Below, piece after piece: positions 42,040-50,589 of a stretch of DNA of 64,000 nucleotides. Numbering within the stretch: the first letter of the stretch is position 1; each line of letters opens with the position of its first letter. A model generated the notes under the pieces. The model saw nothing but the letters and a program-made list of their open reading frames with translations. It ran no database searches and had not been told where the DNA came from. The position numbers and the translations under genes were made by a program. Origin of the DNA: Bradyrhizobium sp. CCBAU 53340 (GTDB lineage: Bacteria > Pseudomonadota > Alphaproteobacteria > Rhizobiales > Xanthobacteraceae); contig NZ_CP030055.1 in assembly GCF_015291645.1 (NCBI RefSeq), forward strand, positions 2,852,001 through 2,916,000, read 5' to 3'.

Positions 42040-42222
42040 GTGATCGCAGTCGCAAGCCTCGCCGCTTTTCTCCAGGTTCTCGGCGAGGCCTGTACACGGG
42101 CGTCAAACAGTTTGGTCACTGGCCGCGGGGAGGGGTGGGGATGCACCTTGTTCTTCCGTTGCGTCGGAAAGGCCGACACGGACAGGCAGGGCTTTCCCAG
42201 GGCCCTGCCTTTTCCTTTTGTG
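42040..42222 (+). ncRNA. candidate structured small RNA (plus strand)
   Basis: Three hairpins in a row: GCCTCGCCG/CGGCGAGGC (42056-42064 / 42081-42089, perfect), a second around 42155-42182 (GTCGG/CCGAC core with TCCG/CGGA), and a perfect terminator stem AGGCAGGGC/GCCCTGCCT (42184-42192 / 42202-42210) followed by TTTCCTTTT. A CtrA-type box lies upstream. No open frame of note spans it, and it is separated from the rhomboid gene by the terminator. The 5' end is estimated. It may be an sRNA or a long leader. Confidence 0.45.
42184..42219 (+). terminator. rho-independent terminator of the candidate small RNA
   Basis: A perfect 9-bp GC-rich stem, AGGCAGGGC (42184-42192) with GCCCTGCCT (42202-42210), is followed by TTTCCTTTT on the plus strand. 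No plus-strand protein gene ends upstream, which supports a separate RNA. Confidence 0.7.
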
Positions 42223-42295
42223 CACTTGCGCAAGGCCGGTAAAGGCGACTATCTCCAAGCCTCTTGCTTGGATCGCGCCTGAAAGCGAAACCGCC

Positions 42296-43105
42296 TTGGA
42301 TTCCTCGCCACAACCCCCGTCGGACCATCAGGTCGTCGTCGAACAGGCCCCGCGCGAACCGATTCTGACGTTGCCGTGGCCGCTGACGGCCTATGTTGTC
42401 CTCCTGGCGCTGATCCATCTGCGGGTGCTGCTGCCGCCGGAACTTGAGAACTGGACCATCGACGCGTTCGGCTTCATCCCGAAGCGCTACGATTCCTCGC
42501 TGGTCAATTTGCAGTTCGAGGGCGGCGCGGGGGCCAAGGTCTGGACCTTCGTCACCTATTCGCTGCTGCACGCCAATCTCACCCATCTGGCCTTCAACGT
42601 GTTGTGGCTGTTGCCGTTCGGCAGCGCGCTGGCGCGGCGCTTCGGTGCGTTGCGTTTCTTCGTGTTCCTGGCGGTGACGGCGGCAGCCGGCGCGCTCGCC
42701 CATCTCCTCACCCACGAGCACGCTCTGGTGCCGATGATCGGCGCCTCGGCCTCGGTGTCGGGCGCGATGGCGGCGGCGATCCGCTTCGCCTTCGTGCACG
42801 GCAGCTTCCTGTCGTTCAGCCGTTCGGATGCCGATACCGCCGCCAAGGTTCCGGCGCTACCGCTGTTGCGGGCCCTGCGCGACGGGCGCATCATCGGCTT
42901 CCTGGGCGTGTGGTTCGTCCTCAACTTCGCCTTCGGTGCCAGCGGAATTGGCGTCGACGGCGACAGCGCCAGCGTTGCCTGGCAGGCGCATATCGGCGGC
43001 TTCTTCGCGGGCCTGTTGCTGTTCGCGCTGTTCGATCCCGTGCCGCGTGTGCGAAACGATGATGCTGCGGATGCGTCATCACAGGACATTTCAAACGGTA
43101 TTTGA
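42296..43105 (+). CDS. rhomboid-family intramembrane serine protease
   Basis: A 269-residue membrane protein with six or seven helices. Rhomboid signatures are visible: LLHANLTHLAFNVLWL (HxxxN type) and GASASVSGAMAAA (the GxSxxxG region with the nucleophile Ser), and a catalytic His in WQAHIGGFFAGL. The N-terminus is uncertain; TTG 42296 is preferred, since the frame further upstream crosses the terminator at 42184-42219. Substrate unknown. Confidence 0.88.
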   Translation: MDSSPQPPSDHQVVVEQAPREPILTLPWPLTAYVVLLALIHLRVLLPPELENWTIDAFGFIPKRYDSSLVNLQFEGGAGAKVWTFVTYSLLHANLTHLAFNVLWLLPFGSALARRFGALRFFVFLAVTAAAGALAHLLTHEHALVPMIGASASVSGAMAAAIRFAFVHGSFLSFSRSDADTAAKVPALPLLRALRDGRIIGFLGVWFVLNFAFGASGIGVDGDSASVAWQAHIGGFFAGLLLFALFDPVPRVRNDDAADASSQDISNGI

Positions 43106-43292
43106 AGCGGCGCTTGCGGCGCCGCCCGAATTCATCCATCATCCGGAAGAAGAATGTTCCGAAGCAGCAAGCGCATAGAAGCTGCGCTTCGCAAAGCGCC
43201 TGAACGTGAACCGGCGCCATAACTGTTAGTTGAAGACTCGCGAACAAGTCCGGACCGCGCAAAGCGGACGGGTCCAATTCAGGGAGGCAACA

Positions 43293-43721
43293 ATGACGGT
43301 ACGTTCCATTCTCAACACCAAGGGCCACCAGATCATGAGCGTCGAGCCCGACGCGAAGCTGGCCGCTGCAGTCAAGCTGCTCGGCGAGAAGAAGATCGGT
43401 GCGGTGCTGGTGATGAACCAGAGCCGGCTCGAAGGCATCCTGTCGGAGCGTGACATCGTCCGTGTGCTCGGCGAGCGCGGTGCTGGCGTCCTGGATGAAC
43501 CGGTGAGCCAGGTCATGACCCGCAAGGTCGTCACCTGCAAGGAGACCGACACGGTCGCCGAGCTCATGGAGATGATGACCAAAGGCAAGTTCCGCCACTT
43601 GCCCGTGCTCGAGAACAACAAGGTGGTCGGCCTGATCTCGATCGGCGACATCGTCAAGCGTCGCGTCCAGGAGTACGAGTCCGAGCAGGAAGCCTTGCGC
43701 GACTACATCAAGACGGCCTGA
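43293..43721 (+). CDS. CBS domain pair protein
   Basis: A 142-residue protein with two CBS motifs (~1-60: GHQIMSVEPDAKLAAAVKLLGEKKIGAVLVMN, and ~68-128: KVVTCKETDTVAELMEMMTKGKFRHLPVLENN). Stand-alone CBS pairs bind adenosine nucleotides and sense energy status. ATG 43293 follows AGGGAGG. It is convergent with the patatin gene, 19 bp apart. Target unknown. Confidence 0.92.
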   Translation: MTVRSILNTKGHQIMSVEPDAKLAAAVKLLGEKKIGAVLVMNQSRLEGILSERDIVRVLGERGAGVLDEPVSQVMTRKVVTCKETDTVAELMEMMTKGKFRHLPVLENNKVVGLISIGDIVKRRVQEYESEQEALRDYIKTA

Positions 43722-43740
43722 GCCGCTTGATGCGCTGAGC

Positions 43741-44766
43741 TTACTCGACCGCTTTGGGTGCGGCGCCGTCGGGCGCCGGCGCCAGCACCTCGATCGTTTC
43801 CTGGATCTGCTCAAGCGCGCGTTCGGCGGCGCGCACGCCGTGCGCGATCAGATCCTCGGCGCGATGAAAATCGAACCAGCCGAACTGGCCGACCCGCGGC
43901 GTGATCAAGAGGTCCGGCGGATCGCCGGCCAGCCGCGCACGGGTGATGCGGTCCTGCATGATGTTGAAGGCATCCACCATCACGGACGAAATGCCAGGGC
44001 GGCCGGCGGTGCCGAAGAATTCGCGCTTGACGGTTCGCTCCGGCGAGAACAGGCGCTGAAAGCGCCGCTTGACCGGGACCTCCTCGGCGACAGGGGCGGC
44101 GACGGGCATCGTCCCATGCGCATGGATCGTCGTCGAATGGGTGAAGACGTCGGTGGACAGGTTGACGGCGATGACGATCTCGGCGCCGAGCGCCCGCGCC
44201 GCCGACACCGGCACCGGATTGACCAGCGCGCCGTCGACCAGCCAGCGGTCGCCGATCATCACGGGCGAGAAGATGCCGGGCAGCGCATAGGAGGCGCGCA
44301 TCGCCTCGACCAGCCGGCCGCGCGTCAGCCAGATCTCATGACCGGTGCGAACCTCGGTCGCGACCGAGGCGTATTTCATCGGCAGGTCCTCGATCAGGGT
44401 CTGGCCGATCGACTCTTCCAGCCGGCTTGCGAGCTTCTCGCCGCCGATCAGGCCGGAGCCGTTGAGGCGGATGTCGAGATAGCCGAGGATGTTGCGCATG
44501 CCCTGCAGGCTGCGCGCCCAATCCTCCAGCGCGTCGAGCCGGTCGGCCGCATAGGCGCCGCCGACCGCGGCGCCGATCGAGGTGCCGACCACGACATCGG
44601 GCACGATGCCGTTGGCCAGCAGCGTTCTCATGATACCGATATGGGCAAAGCCGCGCGCCGCACCGCCGCCCAGCGCCAGGCCGAGGACGGGCCGGCGGAT
44701 ACTGCCGAGACCGACCTTCTCGCTGTTTGCGCCGTTCACGCCCCGACCTTTCAAGATATCCAGCAC
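43741..44766 (-). CDS. patatin-like phospholipase (RssA type)
   Basis: A 341-residue patatin-domain protein. The oxyanion-hole motif GGGAARG is at 33-39, the nucleophile in GTSIG (S63), and the DGA catalytic motif in WLVDGALVNPVP. Length and motifs match the bacterial RssA group of lipid acyl hydrolases. The C-terminal ~90 residues form an extra region rich in Arg and Glu. Substrate unknown; the neighbouring CBS gene is convergent. Confidence 0.9.
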   Translation of the reverse strand: MLDILKGRGVNGANSEKVGLGSIRRPVLGLALGGGAARGFAHIGIMRTLLANGIVPDVVVGTSIGAAVGGAYAADRLDALEDWARSLQGMRNILGYLDIRLNGSGLIGGEKLASRLEESIGQTLIEDLPMKYASVATEVRTGHEIWLTRGRLVEAMRASYALPGIFSPVMIGDRWLVDGALVNPVPVSAARALGAEIVIAVNLSTDVFTHSTTIHAHGTMPVAAPVAEEVPVKRRFQRLFSPERTVKREFFGTAGRPGISSVMVDAFNIMQDRITRARLAGDPPDLLITPRVGQFGWFDFHRAEDLIAHGVRAAERALEQIQETIEVLAPAPDGAAPKAVE

Positions 44767-45011
44767 CGAAACTCTCCTACTCCGGGCCAGCCCTCACTCC
44801 AGAGTAGGCACCGTGCTTCCGCTTCGCCAGCAACAGGGCAAAGCTTGGTTTACAGCGTTCGGGACGCAGGGGGCAGGAGTGTGGCGAGGGCCGGTTGCCT
44901 CTGATGTAATCACGCAGGCGTCAACCAGGTTCCTATGTTCGGTCGCGAGGCCGTATTTCCCGGGGTTTCAGAGGCTTGAATTTGCCGCGTTTTCGGTGAA
45001 AAGCAGGGGGC

Positions 45012-46085
45012 ATGACTCTAGGGGGTGACGGCATCATCGGATGGCGGCGCGGCGGCAGGCTGCTGCCGGCGCTTGTCGTTGTCGGTTGCCTCCTTGGCCT
45101 GGGCCAAAATACGGCTCAGGCGCAACTGTTCTCCGATCGCCCGCCGCCGGTGCCGCCGGCTTCGGTGCCCGACCCCGGCGGCGCCGTCAGCCTGGCGCCG
45201 CCCTCCGGCCCAGGCGCAGGTCCCCCGAGCCTGCCGCCGACCCTGACCCAGCCGAGCACGCCGAGCATGCCGCCCCCTGCGGTGTCGAGCGTGCCACCGG
45301 CCGCCCCCCTCAATGCTGCCGCGCCCGGGCAGGCCGTGCTGTCGCTGTCCGCCAAATACGGCAAGGACACGCCTGCGATCACCAGCGGCCTGGTCTGGCG
45401 GGTGTTCGCCGACCGGCCCGATGAGAATGGCACCTTCAAGCTGATCCGCGAGGATCGCAACGCCACGCCCAACATCGTGCTGCCGCCGGGCAACTATGTC
45501 GTGCACGTCGCCTTCGGCCTTGTCAGCGCGGTCCGCACCGTCAGCCTGAAGGCCGAGACCGACCGCGAATCCTTCGTGTTGCCGGCCGGCGGCCTGCGCA
45601 TCGAGGGCCGCGTCGGCACCAGCCGCATTCCGCAGAACCAGATATCGTTCGCGATCTACAAGGGCAGCCAGTTCGAATCCGGCGAGCGCGCCGCGCTGGT
45701 GCCGAACGTCTCAGCCGGCGATGTCGTGCTGATTCCGGAGGGCACCTACTACATCATCTCCAATTACGGCGACGCCAATTCGGTGGTGCGCTCGGACATC
45801 CGCGTCCAGGCCGGCAAGCTAACCGACGTCACCATCACCCACCGCGCCGCCGTCATCACGCTCAAGCTCGTCAGCGACAAGGGCGGCGAGGCGCTCGCCA
45901 ACACCGCCTGGTCGGTGCTGACCCCCGGCGGTGACGTCATCAAGGAATCGATCGGCGCCTTCCCGCGCGTCGTGCTCTCCGAAGGCGAATACCGCGCCAT
46001 CGCCAAGAACGAGGGCAAGGTCTATGAGCGCGGCTTCAACGTCGTGAACGGCGTCGACGGCGAAGTCGAAGTGGTGGCGCGGTAG
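45012..46085 (+). CDS. exported Pro-rich protein of unknown function
   Basis: A 357-residue secreted protein. Signal LPALVVVGCLLGLGQNTAQA is followed by a Pro-rich linker (~40-105, PPPVPPASVPDPGG and similar) and a domain of repeated beta-strand-like segments (NYVVHVAFG, YYIISNYG, and others), which suggests Ig-like or carbohydrate-binding-like folds. ATG 45012 follows AGGGGGC. I do not recognise the family. Confidence 0.75.
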   Translation: MTLGGDGIIGWRRGGRLLPALVVVGCLLGLGQNTAQAQLFSDRPPPVPPASVPDPGGAVSLAPPSGPGAGPPSLPPTLTQPSTPSMPPPAVSSVPPAAPLNAAAPGQAVLSLSAKYGKDTPAITSGLVWRVFADRPDENGTFKLIREDRNATPNIVLPPGNYVVHVAFGLVSAVRTVSLKAETDRESFVLPAGGLRIEGRVGTSRIPQNQISFAIYKGSQFESGERAALVPNVSAGDVVLIPEGTYYIISNYGDANSVVRSDIRVQAGKLTDVTITHRAAVITLKLVSDKGGEALANTAWSVLTPGGDVIKESIGAFPRVVLSEGEYRAIAKNEGKVYERGFNVVNGVDGEVEVVAR

Positions 46086-46639
46086 CGCACTTCGTATCCC
46101 GGGCCGTGCGGCATGAAATGCCGCTCCGCAGAGCCGGCAACCATCAAGCAACACGGCACAGTGCGGAGGCACGGGCCCCGGCTCAGCAGCGCACCGTCGA
46201 AGAGACGCCGCGCTGCGTCCGGGGCACGAAAGTGCGCTCCCTCACGTCCGGGACCGCGGGCGCTCCCACCAGCAGGCTGTCGCAGCGATTTCCGCAGCAT
46301 CGTACCGCGCTTCTCATCCAGCGCACGCAACGCCAATCAGGCGCTGGTTCGGTGAGTGTTCGCTTACCGGACATTCGTGTTGTGTTTCTGTTTGAATATC
46401 CCGGCCGGCACCACCGCGCCGCGCCGCAAAGGCTTTAGAAAAACACCGCCAGCATCGGCTTATTCCCGTCTTGCCGCGACTTCCCCATCTCAGGTGCAAG
46501 ATACGCATTTCCGATAATCAATTTCATTCGCTTTCCGTACTGCTGCGTTATATGTCGGGCATCCGTCCAATGGGGGAGGCCGGCGCAGCCTTGGTAGGTT
46601 TGCGGGACCGGCAGGGAGCAGGGGACCAAGCGCGTCGGC
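46086..46639. other. intergenic region with an interspersed repeat
   Basis: About 550 bp. A repeat unit at 46172-46230 is described separately. I see no convincing gene before the 64-residue reading frame at 46640. Confidence 0.4.
46172..46230. repeat. interspersed repeat, CGGGCCCCGGCTC type
   Basis: The unit starts with CGGGCCCCGGCTCAGCAGCG and ends with GCTGCGTCCGGGGCACGA. Related copies occur at 51464-51545 (inverted) and 51571-51630. I remember such units as common intergenic repeats in Bradyrhizobium genomes. Confidence 0.55.
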
Positions 46640-46834
46640 ATGTTCGAAGTGATCCTTACCAGGCGCAAACGGTTCGGTTGGCGGTGGCAAGTCTCCGACC
46701 AGTCCGGCAAGATTTTTGCCGACGGCTTCGAGCGCTCGCGTCCTTCAGCCAAATATCACGGCGAGCGGGCACTATTCTTCCTGTTGTCGCAGGCTTATCT
46801 GCGCAACCGCTCCGCGGCGTCCAGCGAGGATTAG
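46640..46834 (+). CDS. small conserved-looking protein
   Basis: A 64-residue basic protein beginning MFEVILTRRKRFGWRWQVSDQSGKI and ending in a short helix and SSED. The strand-turn-strand pattern with WRW and the Arg-rich region recalls small conserved rhizobial proteins I have seen, but I cannot name the family. It is convergent with the oxidoreductase gene, 17 bp apart. Confidence 0.6.
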   Translation: MFEVILTRRKRFGWRWQVSDQSGKIFADGFERSRPSAKYHGERALFFLLSQAYLRNRSAASSED

Positions 46835-46851
46835 CGGCGCGTGCTGCGCCC

Positions 46852-47844
46852 TCAAATCTCGACCACCAACTTGCCCTTGGCGGCGTGATCGCGGATCAGC
46901 GCATAGGCCTCGCCAACATTCTCCATCGTAAAGCGCCTGGGATCGAGCAGCGGCACCAGCTTGCCGGCCTCAGTGAGGCGCGTCGCTTCCGCCATGATCT
47001 CCCCGTGATGCGCGCGGCCTTCGCCCGAGAGCAGCGGCAGCAGCGTGAACACGCCGGAATAGGTGGCGGCGCGGAATGACAGCGGCGCCAGCGCATGCGT
47101 GCCCCAGCCGAGAGCACTCACGACATAGCCGAAGCGTCGCACCGCAGTGAAGGACGCATCGAGCACCTTGCCACCGACGGTGTCGTAGACGATGTCGAAG
47201 CCGCGGCCTCCGGTGTGTTCGGCGACGTAAGACTCAACCGTGGTGTCGCGGTCGATGAAGACAGCGCCAAATCCGTCGATTGTTGTGCGCTGCGAGGCCG
47301 AGCCGGTTGAAAACACCTCTGCGCCGAAGGCGCGCGCGATCTGGATCGCGACATGGCCGACGCCGCCCGCACCGCCATGGATCAACACCCTCTCGCCGGC
47401 TTTCAACGCGGCGCGGTCGATCAGGCCTTCCCACGCTGTGATAAAGATCAGGGGCAGGGCGGCCGCTTCGCGCATGCTGAGATTGGTCGGCTTCAATGCC
47501 AGGAGATCGGCATCGACCACGGCGAATTCCGCCAGCGATCCCTGCACGCCACCGACGCCTCCGGTCATGCCGTAGACTTCTTCGCCGACCTTGAAGCGCG
47601 AGACCTCGCGTCCGGTCTGCTCGACCACGCCGGCGAGATCGATCCCGGGAATCGCCGGCAGCGGATGGCGCGCGTGCGCGGCAGCACCGGTGTGGATCTT
47701 GGTGTCGAGCGGATTGACCCCGCTTGCGCGCACCCGCACCAGCACCTCGCGCGGGCCGATCTCGGGCGTGGAGATGGTTGAGACTCGCAATGGCGCGTTG
47801 TGGGTCTCCAGTACGCCTGCACGCATTATCGATGGTCTGGTCAT
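46852..47844 (-). CDS. quinone oxidoreductase-like medium-chain dehydrogenase
   Basis: A 330-residue zinc-independent MDR enzyme. It has the GroES-like N-terminal domain and the NADPH-binding motif GGAGGVGHVAIQ (~156-167), with no catalytic zinc cysteine pattern. Such enzymes reduce quinones, enones or similar. It is divergent from a LysR gene with two dyads in the 105-bp gap, a typical regulator-target pair. Substrate unknown. Confidence 0.88.
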   Translation of the reverse strand: MTRPSIMRAGVLETHNAPLRVSTISTPEIGPREVLVRVRASGVNPLDTKIHTGAAAHARHPLPAIPGIDLAGVVEQTGREVSRFKVGEEVYGMTGGVGGVQGSLAEFAVVDADLLALKPTNLSMREAAALPLIFITAWEGLIDRAALKAGERVLIHGGAGGVGHVAIQIARAFGAEVFSTGSASQRTTIDGFGAVFIDRDTTVESYVAEHTGGRGFDIVYDTVGGKVLDASFTAVRRFGYVVSALGWGTHALAPLSFRAATYSGVFTLLPLLSGEGRAHHGEIMAEATRLTEAGKLVPLLDPRRFTMENVGEAYALIRDHAAKGKLVVEI

Positions 47845-47877
47845 GTTCGTCTTGCTCCGTTGTCGCCCTCCAATATG

Positions 47878-47926
47878 CCCATGATTTTTTGCATGGGAAG
47901 GAACAAGGATGTACGATGATCGTGCA
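47878..47926. promoter_or_regulatory. candidate LysR binding dyads
   Basis: CCCATG (47878-47883) pairs with CATGGG (47892-47897), and TGTACGAT (47910-47917) nearly pairs with ATCGTGCA (47919-47926). Both lie between the divergent oxidoreductase and LysR genes. The second fits a T-N11-A type LysR box. Confidence 0.4.
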
Positions 47927-47949
47927 TTTTTGAATGAGCGGGATTTCAG

Positions 47950-48810
47950 ATGGAATGGAGCGACCTGCGCATTTTCCTCGCAATTGCGCGCGAGGGCACG
48001 CTAGGGGCGGCCGCGCGAAAAATCGGCCAGACCCAGCCGACGATGGGGCGGCGGCTGCGTGCGCTCGAACAGGCGCTCGGGCAGACGCTGTTCCAGCGTA
48101 CGGCGGACGGTTTTTTCCTGACCGATGAAGGCACCGCCGTGCTGGCGCATGCCGAGCGGATCGAGGAGGAAGCGCTCGCGCTGCAGCGGCAGGCGACGGG
48201 GACGGAGACGCAGCTCGACGGCACCTTGCGTCTGTCCTCGTCGGACTGGTTCGGCACGCTGATGCTGTCGCCGGTAATCGCGGCCTTCGGCAAGCGCTAT
48301 CCCAAGGTTATCGTCGAACTCCTGACCGATGCGCGGCTCTACAGCCTGCCGCGGCGCGAGGCCGACCTCGTGTTTCGCATCAAGCCGTTCGACGAGCCCG
48401 AAATCATCTCCCGAAAGCTCCTTCACATTCCCTATGCGCTTTACGGCAAGAAGGGCTTTAAGCCGCCGCGTGCCGGTGACGGCAGCGGCGTCCGCGTCGT
48501 GACCATGAACGCTGAATTCGCCGACATGCCCGACGCCGTCTGGTTGAAGCGCACGCTACCGAAGGCGGAGATCGCCGCGCGCAGCAACAACAGGCAAGTG
48601 CAGGCCGAGCTCTGCGCGGGCGGCAGTGGGCTCGCCGTGCTGCCGTGCCCGCTCGGCGACCGTGATCGGCGTCTCGTCGCGCTCGACATCGGCGTGAGTC
48701 CACCTGGCCGCGACACCTATATCGGCTATCACCGCGATCTCAGGCGGCTGGCGCGCCTGCGTGCTCTGGTGGATCTGGTGATCGAGAAATTAGCCAACAC
48801 AACTCCGTAG
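47950..48810 (+). CDS. LysR-family transcriptional regulator
   Basis: A 286-residue regulator. N-terminal HTH at ~1-60 (WSDLRIFLAIAREGTLGAAARKIGQTQPTMGRRLRALEQALGQTLFQRT), then the effector-binding domain in two subdomains. ATG 47950 is the start. Probably controls the divergent oxidoreductase and itself. The TAG stop is the start of a palindromic repeat at 48807-48880. Ligand unknown. Confidence 0.92.
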   Translation: MEWSDLRIFLAIAREGTLGAAARKIGQTQPTMGRRLRALEQALGQTLFQRTADGFFLTDEGTAVLAHAERIEEEALALQRQATGTETQLDGTLRLSSSDWFGTLMLSPVIAAFGKRYPKVIVELLTDARLYSLPRREADLVFRIKPFDEPEIISRKLLHIPYALYGKKGFKPPRAGDGSGVRVVTMNAEFADMPDAVWLKRTLPKAEIAARSNNRQVQAELCAGGSGLAVLPCPLGDRDRRLVALDIGVSPPGRDTYIGYHRDLRRLARLRALVDLVIEKLANTTP

Positions 48811-48880
48811 CCCGGATGGAGTGAAGCGAAATCCGGGGTCGCCGTGTCGCGATGGATGGAATTCGCTCCATCCGGGCTAC
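48807..48880. repeat. REP-like palindromic repeat after the LysR gene
   Basis: GTAGCCCGGATGGAG (48807-48821) and CTCCATCCGGGCTAC (48866-48880) are perfect 15-bp inverted repeats. The LysR stop codon TAG is inside the left arm. It resembles widespread rhizobial/Rhodopseudomonas intergenic palindromes and lies just outside the IS insertion. Confidence 0.7.
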
Positions 48881-48900
48881 AAGAGCTTGCGTTGTCCGTC

Positions 48901-50586
48901 GAGGCTGGGCAAGAATTGGTCGTTGGCGCCCTCAGGCCGGAGCGAACCGGCCGATTGCTAGCCGTGGCTGTATATTGGCCCAGAAGGCCCCTAGAGCAAC
49001 CTGGATGCCCTTCAGCAGGGCTGCGAGGGTGGATCGGCAAGGAGCGAGCGTCTTTGCCAGCGCAGCCAGAAACGCGTCGAACCCAAGGATGTTGAGCACG
49101 CGTGTGAAGTTGTAGCAGAGCGCCATCAGGCTCCACTCGCCGCGGACCTTGTCGAAACCGCGGACCAGGAAATGACGGTAGCCGGCACGGCATTTGAGCG
49201 TGCCAAACGGATGCTCGACAATCCCCGAACGACGGCGCATCAGCTCGCCTGCGCCCTGCATCCGCGCGCGGTGACGTTCAAGAACGTCTTCATGCTCCCA
49301 GCGACCGATCGTCCGGTTGGTCGCGTTCGACGCGAGGCAACAGACCTTGAGTGGGCAGGTCTTGCAGGTCGCTCCGCGCGCCGCGTAGCGGATCTCGATG
49401 CGGCCACTGGTGTTCTTCTGCCTGCTCTTCATCGGATGTAGCTGATGGCCGGCGGGACAACGGTAGGTGTCGGATGCGCCATCATAGTTGAAGTCCTTGA
49501 GGGCGAAGCGGCCTTGCTTCTCGAGCCGGGCGTTGCCCTCCGGCACCGGAACATAGGCCGTGATGCCATCGTCCTCACAGGCCTTCAGTTCGCGACTGCT
49601 GTAATAGCCCTCATCTGCCAGCGCCTGCAGGGCCTTGACCTCAAGGGACTCCTTTGCCGCTACGGCCAGTGCATGTAGCTGGCCGACATCGCTGCTGTCG
49701 TTCACCACCTCGCTGGCGACAATGAGCTTGTGCTTGTCGTCGACTGCGGTCTGCACATTGTAGCCTGCAACCCCTTGGCCGCTCTTGACCAGAAGCCGGG
49801 CATCCGGATCTGTCAGGGACAGCTGCGTCTGGTCATTCTCTTCCAACCGAACAAGATCGGCTTGGGCGCGCGAGCGCTTTGTCATCAGCGCCGCAACCTT
49901 CTCGCCGATGTCGCCACCATCTCCGTCGTCGCCATCGGCCCCATCCTTGCCCGGCTTCTTGGCTTCCGCGGCATCATTGTCCTCAAGAGACTTGCCGTAA
50001 GCCTCGATCTCCTGGTCCAGCTTTGCGATCTGATCGGCAAGCCTCTTGCGCGTAAAGATGCTGGCCTTGCTGGCGTTGCCATGGAAGAACGAGCCGTCAA
50101 TCGCAACAACGCTGCCGCCGACAAGACCGAGCTCGCGCATCAGCAGCACGAAGCTGCGGTTGGCCGCCTTCAGAGCCGCCCAGTTCTCTTTGCGGAAGTT
50201 GCCGATCGTCCGATAACCCGGCTTCAGATTCTTCAGAAGCCAGATTAGTTCCAGATTGCGGCAGGCCTCCCGCTCTAACCGACGCGACGACCTGATTTGG
50301 TTGATGTAGCCGTAAAGGTAGAGCTTCAGCAGATCGGCCGGATCGTACGGCGGCTGGCCGGCCCCTTCAGCCTTGCGGCCCGCATGGCGAAAGCCGAGTT
50401 TGGCAAGGTCGAGGACATGAACGAAGCTCTCGATCGCCCGGACCGGATTGTCCGGCCCGACATAGTCCTCAATCCGAGCGGGAAGCAGACTGGGTTGCTC
50501 CCGGCTCTCTCCGGTCTTGAATGTGCGATTCGCCATAAGACGAATCCTACATCAACTCCTGAGATCCAACGTTCTTGCCCAGCCTC
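48901..50586 (-). mobile_element. IS1182-family insertion sequence, copy 2
   Basis: 1686 bp, the same length and the same 15-bp terminal repeats as copy 1 at 16774-18459, but in the opposite orientation. The flanking direct repeat is GTC (48898-48900 and 50587-50589). Read on the transposase strand the empty site is TGTTTTGCCC-GAC-GGACAACGC, the same target motif as copy 1. Confidence 0.92.
48932..50536 (-). CDS. IS1182-family transposase, second copy
   Basis: A 534-residue transposase nearly identical to that at 16824-18428; the noted difference is a Gly to Asp exchange in the acidic insertion near residue 203. All catalytic segments are intact. The nucleotide differences seen are very few, consistent with recent transposition or gene conversion between copies. 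Confidence 0.95.
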   Translation of the reverse strand: MANRTFKTGESREQPSLLPARIEDYVGPDNPVRAIESFVHVLDLAKLGFRHAGRKAEGAGQPPYDPADLLKLYLYGYINQIRSSRRLEREACRNLELIWLLKNLKPGYRTIGNFRKENWAALKAANRSFVLLMRELGLVGGSVVAIDGSFFHGNASKASIFTRKRLADQIAKLDQEIEAYGKSLEDNDAAEAKKPGKDGADGDDGDGGDIGEKVAALMTKRSRAQADLVRLEENDQTQLSLTDPDARLLVKSGQGVAGYNVQTAVDDKHKLIVASEVVNDSSDVGQLHALAVAAKESLEVKALQALADEGYYSSRELKACEDDGITAYVPVPEGNARLEKQGRFALKDFNYDGASDTYRCPAGHQLHPMKSRQKNTSGRIEIRYAARGATCKTCPLKVCCLASNATNRTIGRWEHEDVLERHRARMQGAGELMRRRSGIVEHPFGTLKCRAGYRHFLVRGFDKVRGEWSLMALCYNFTRVLNILGFDAFLAALAKTLAPCRSTLAALLKGIQVALGAFWANIQPRLAIGRFAPA

Positions 50587-50589
50587 GTC

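Noticed and set aside
16774..50586. The two IS copies as ends of a composite transposon
   Set aside because: The interior is 30 kb of chromosomal housekeeping-like genes with no cargo signature, and each copy has its own 3-bp target repeat, so two independent insertions are more likely.
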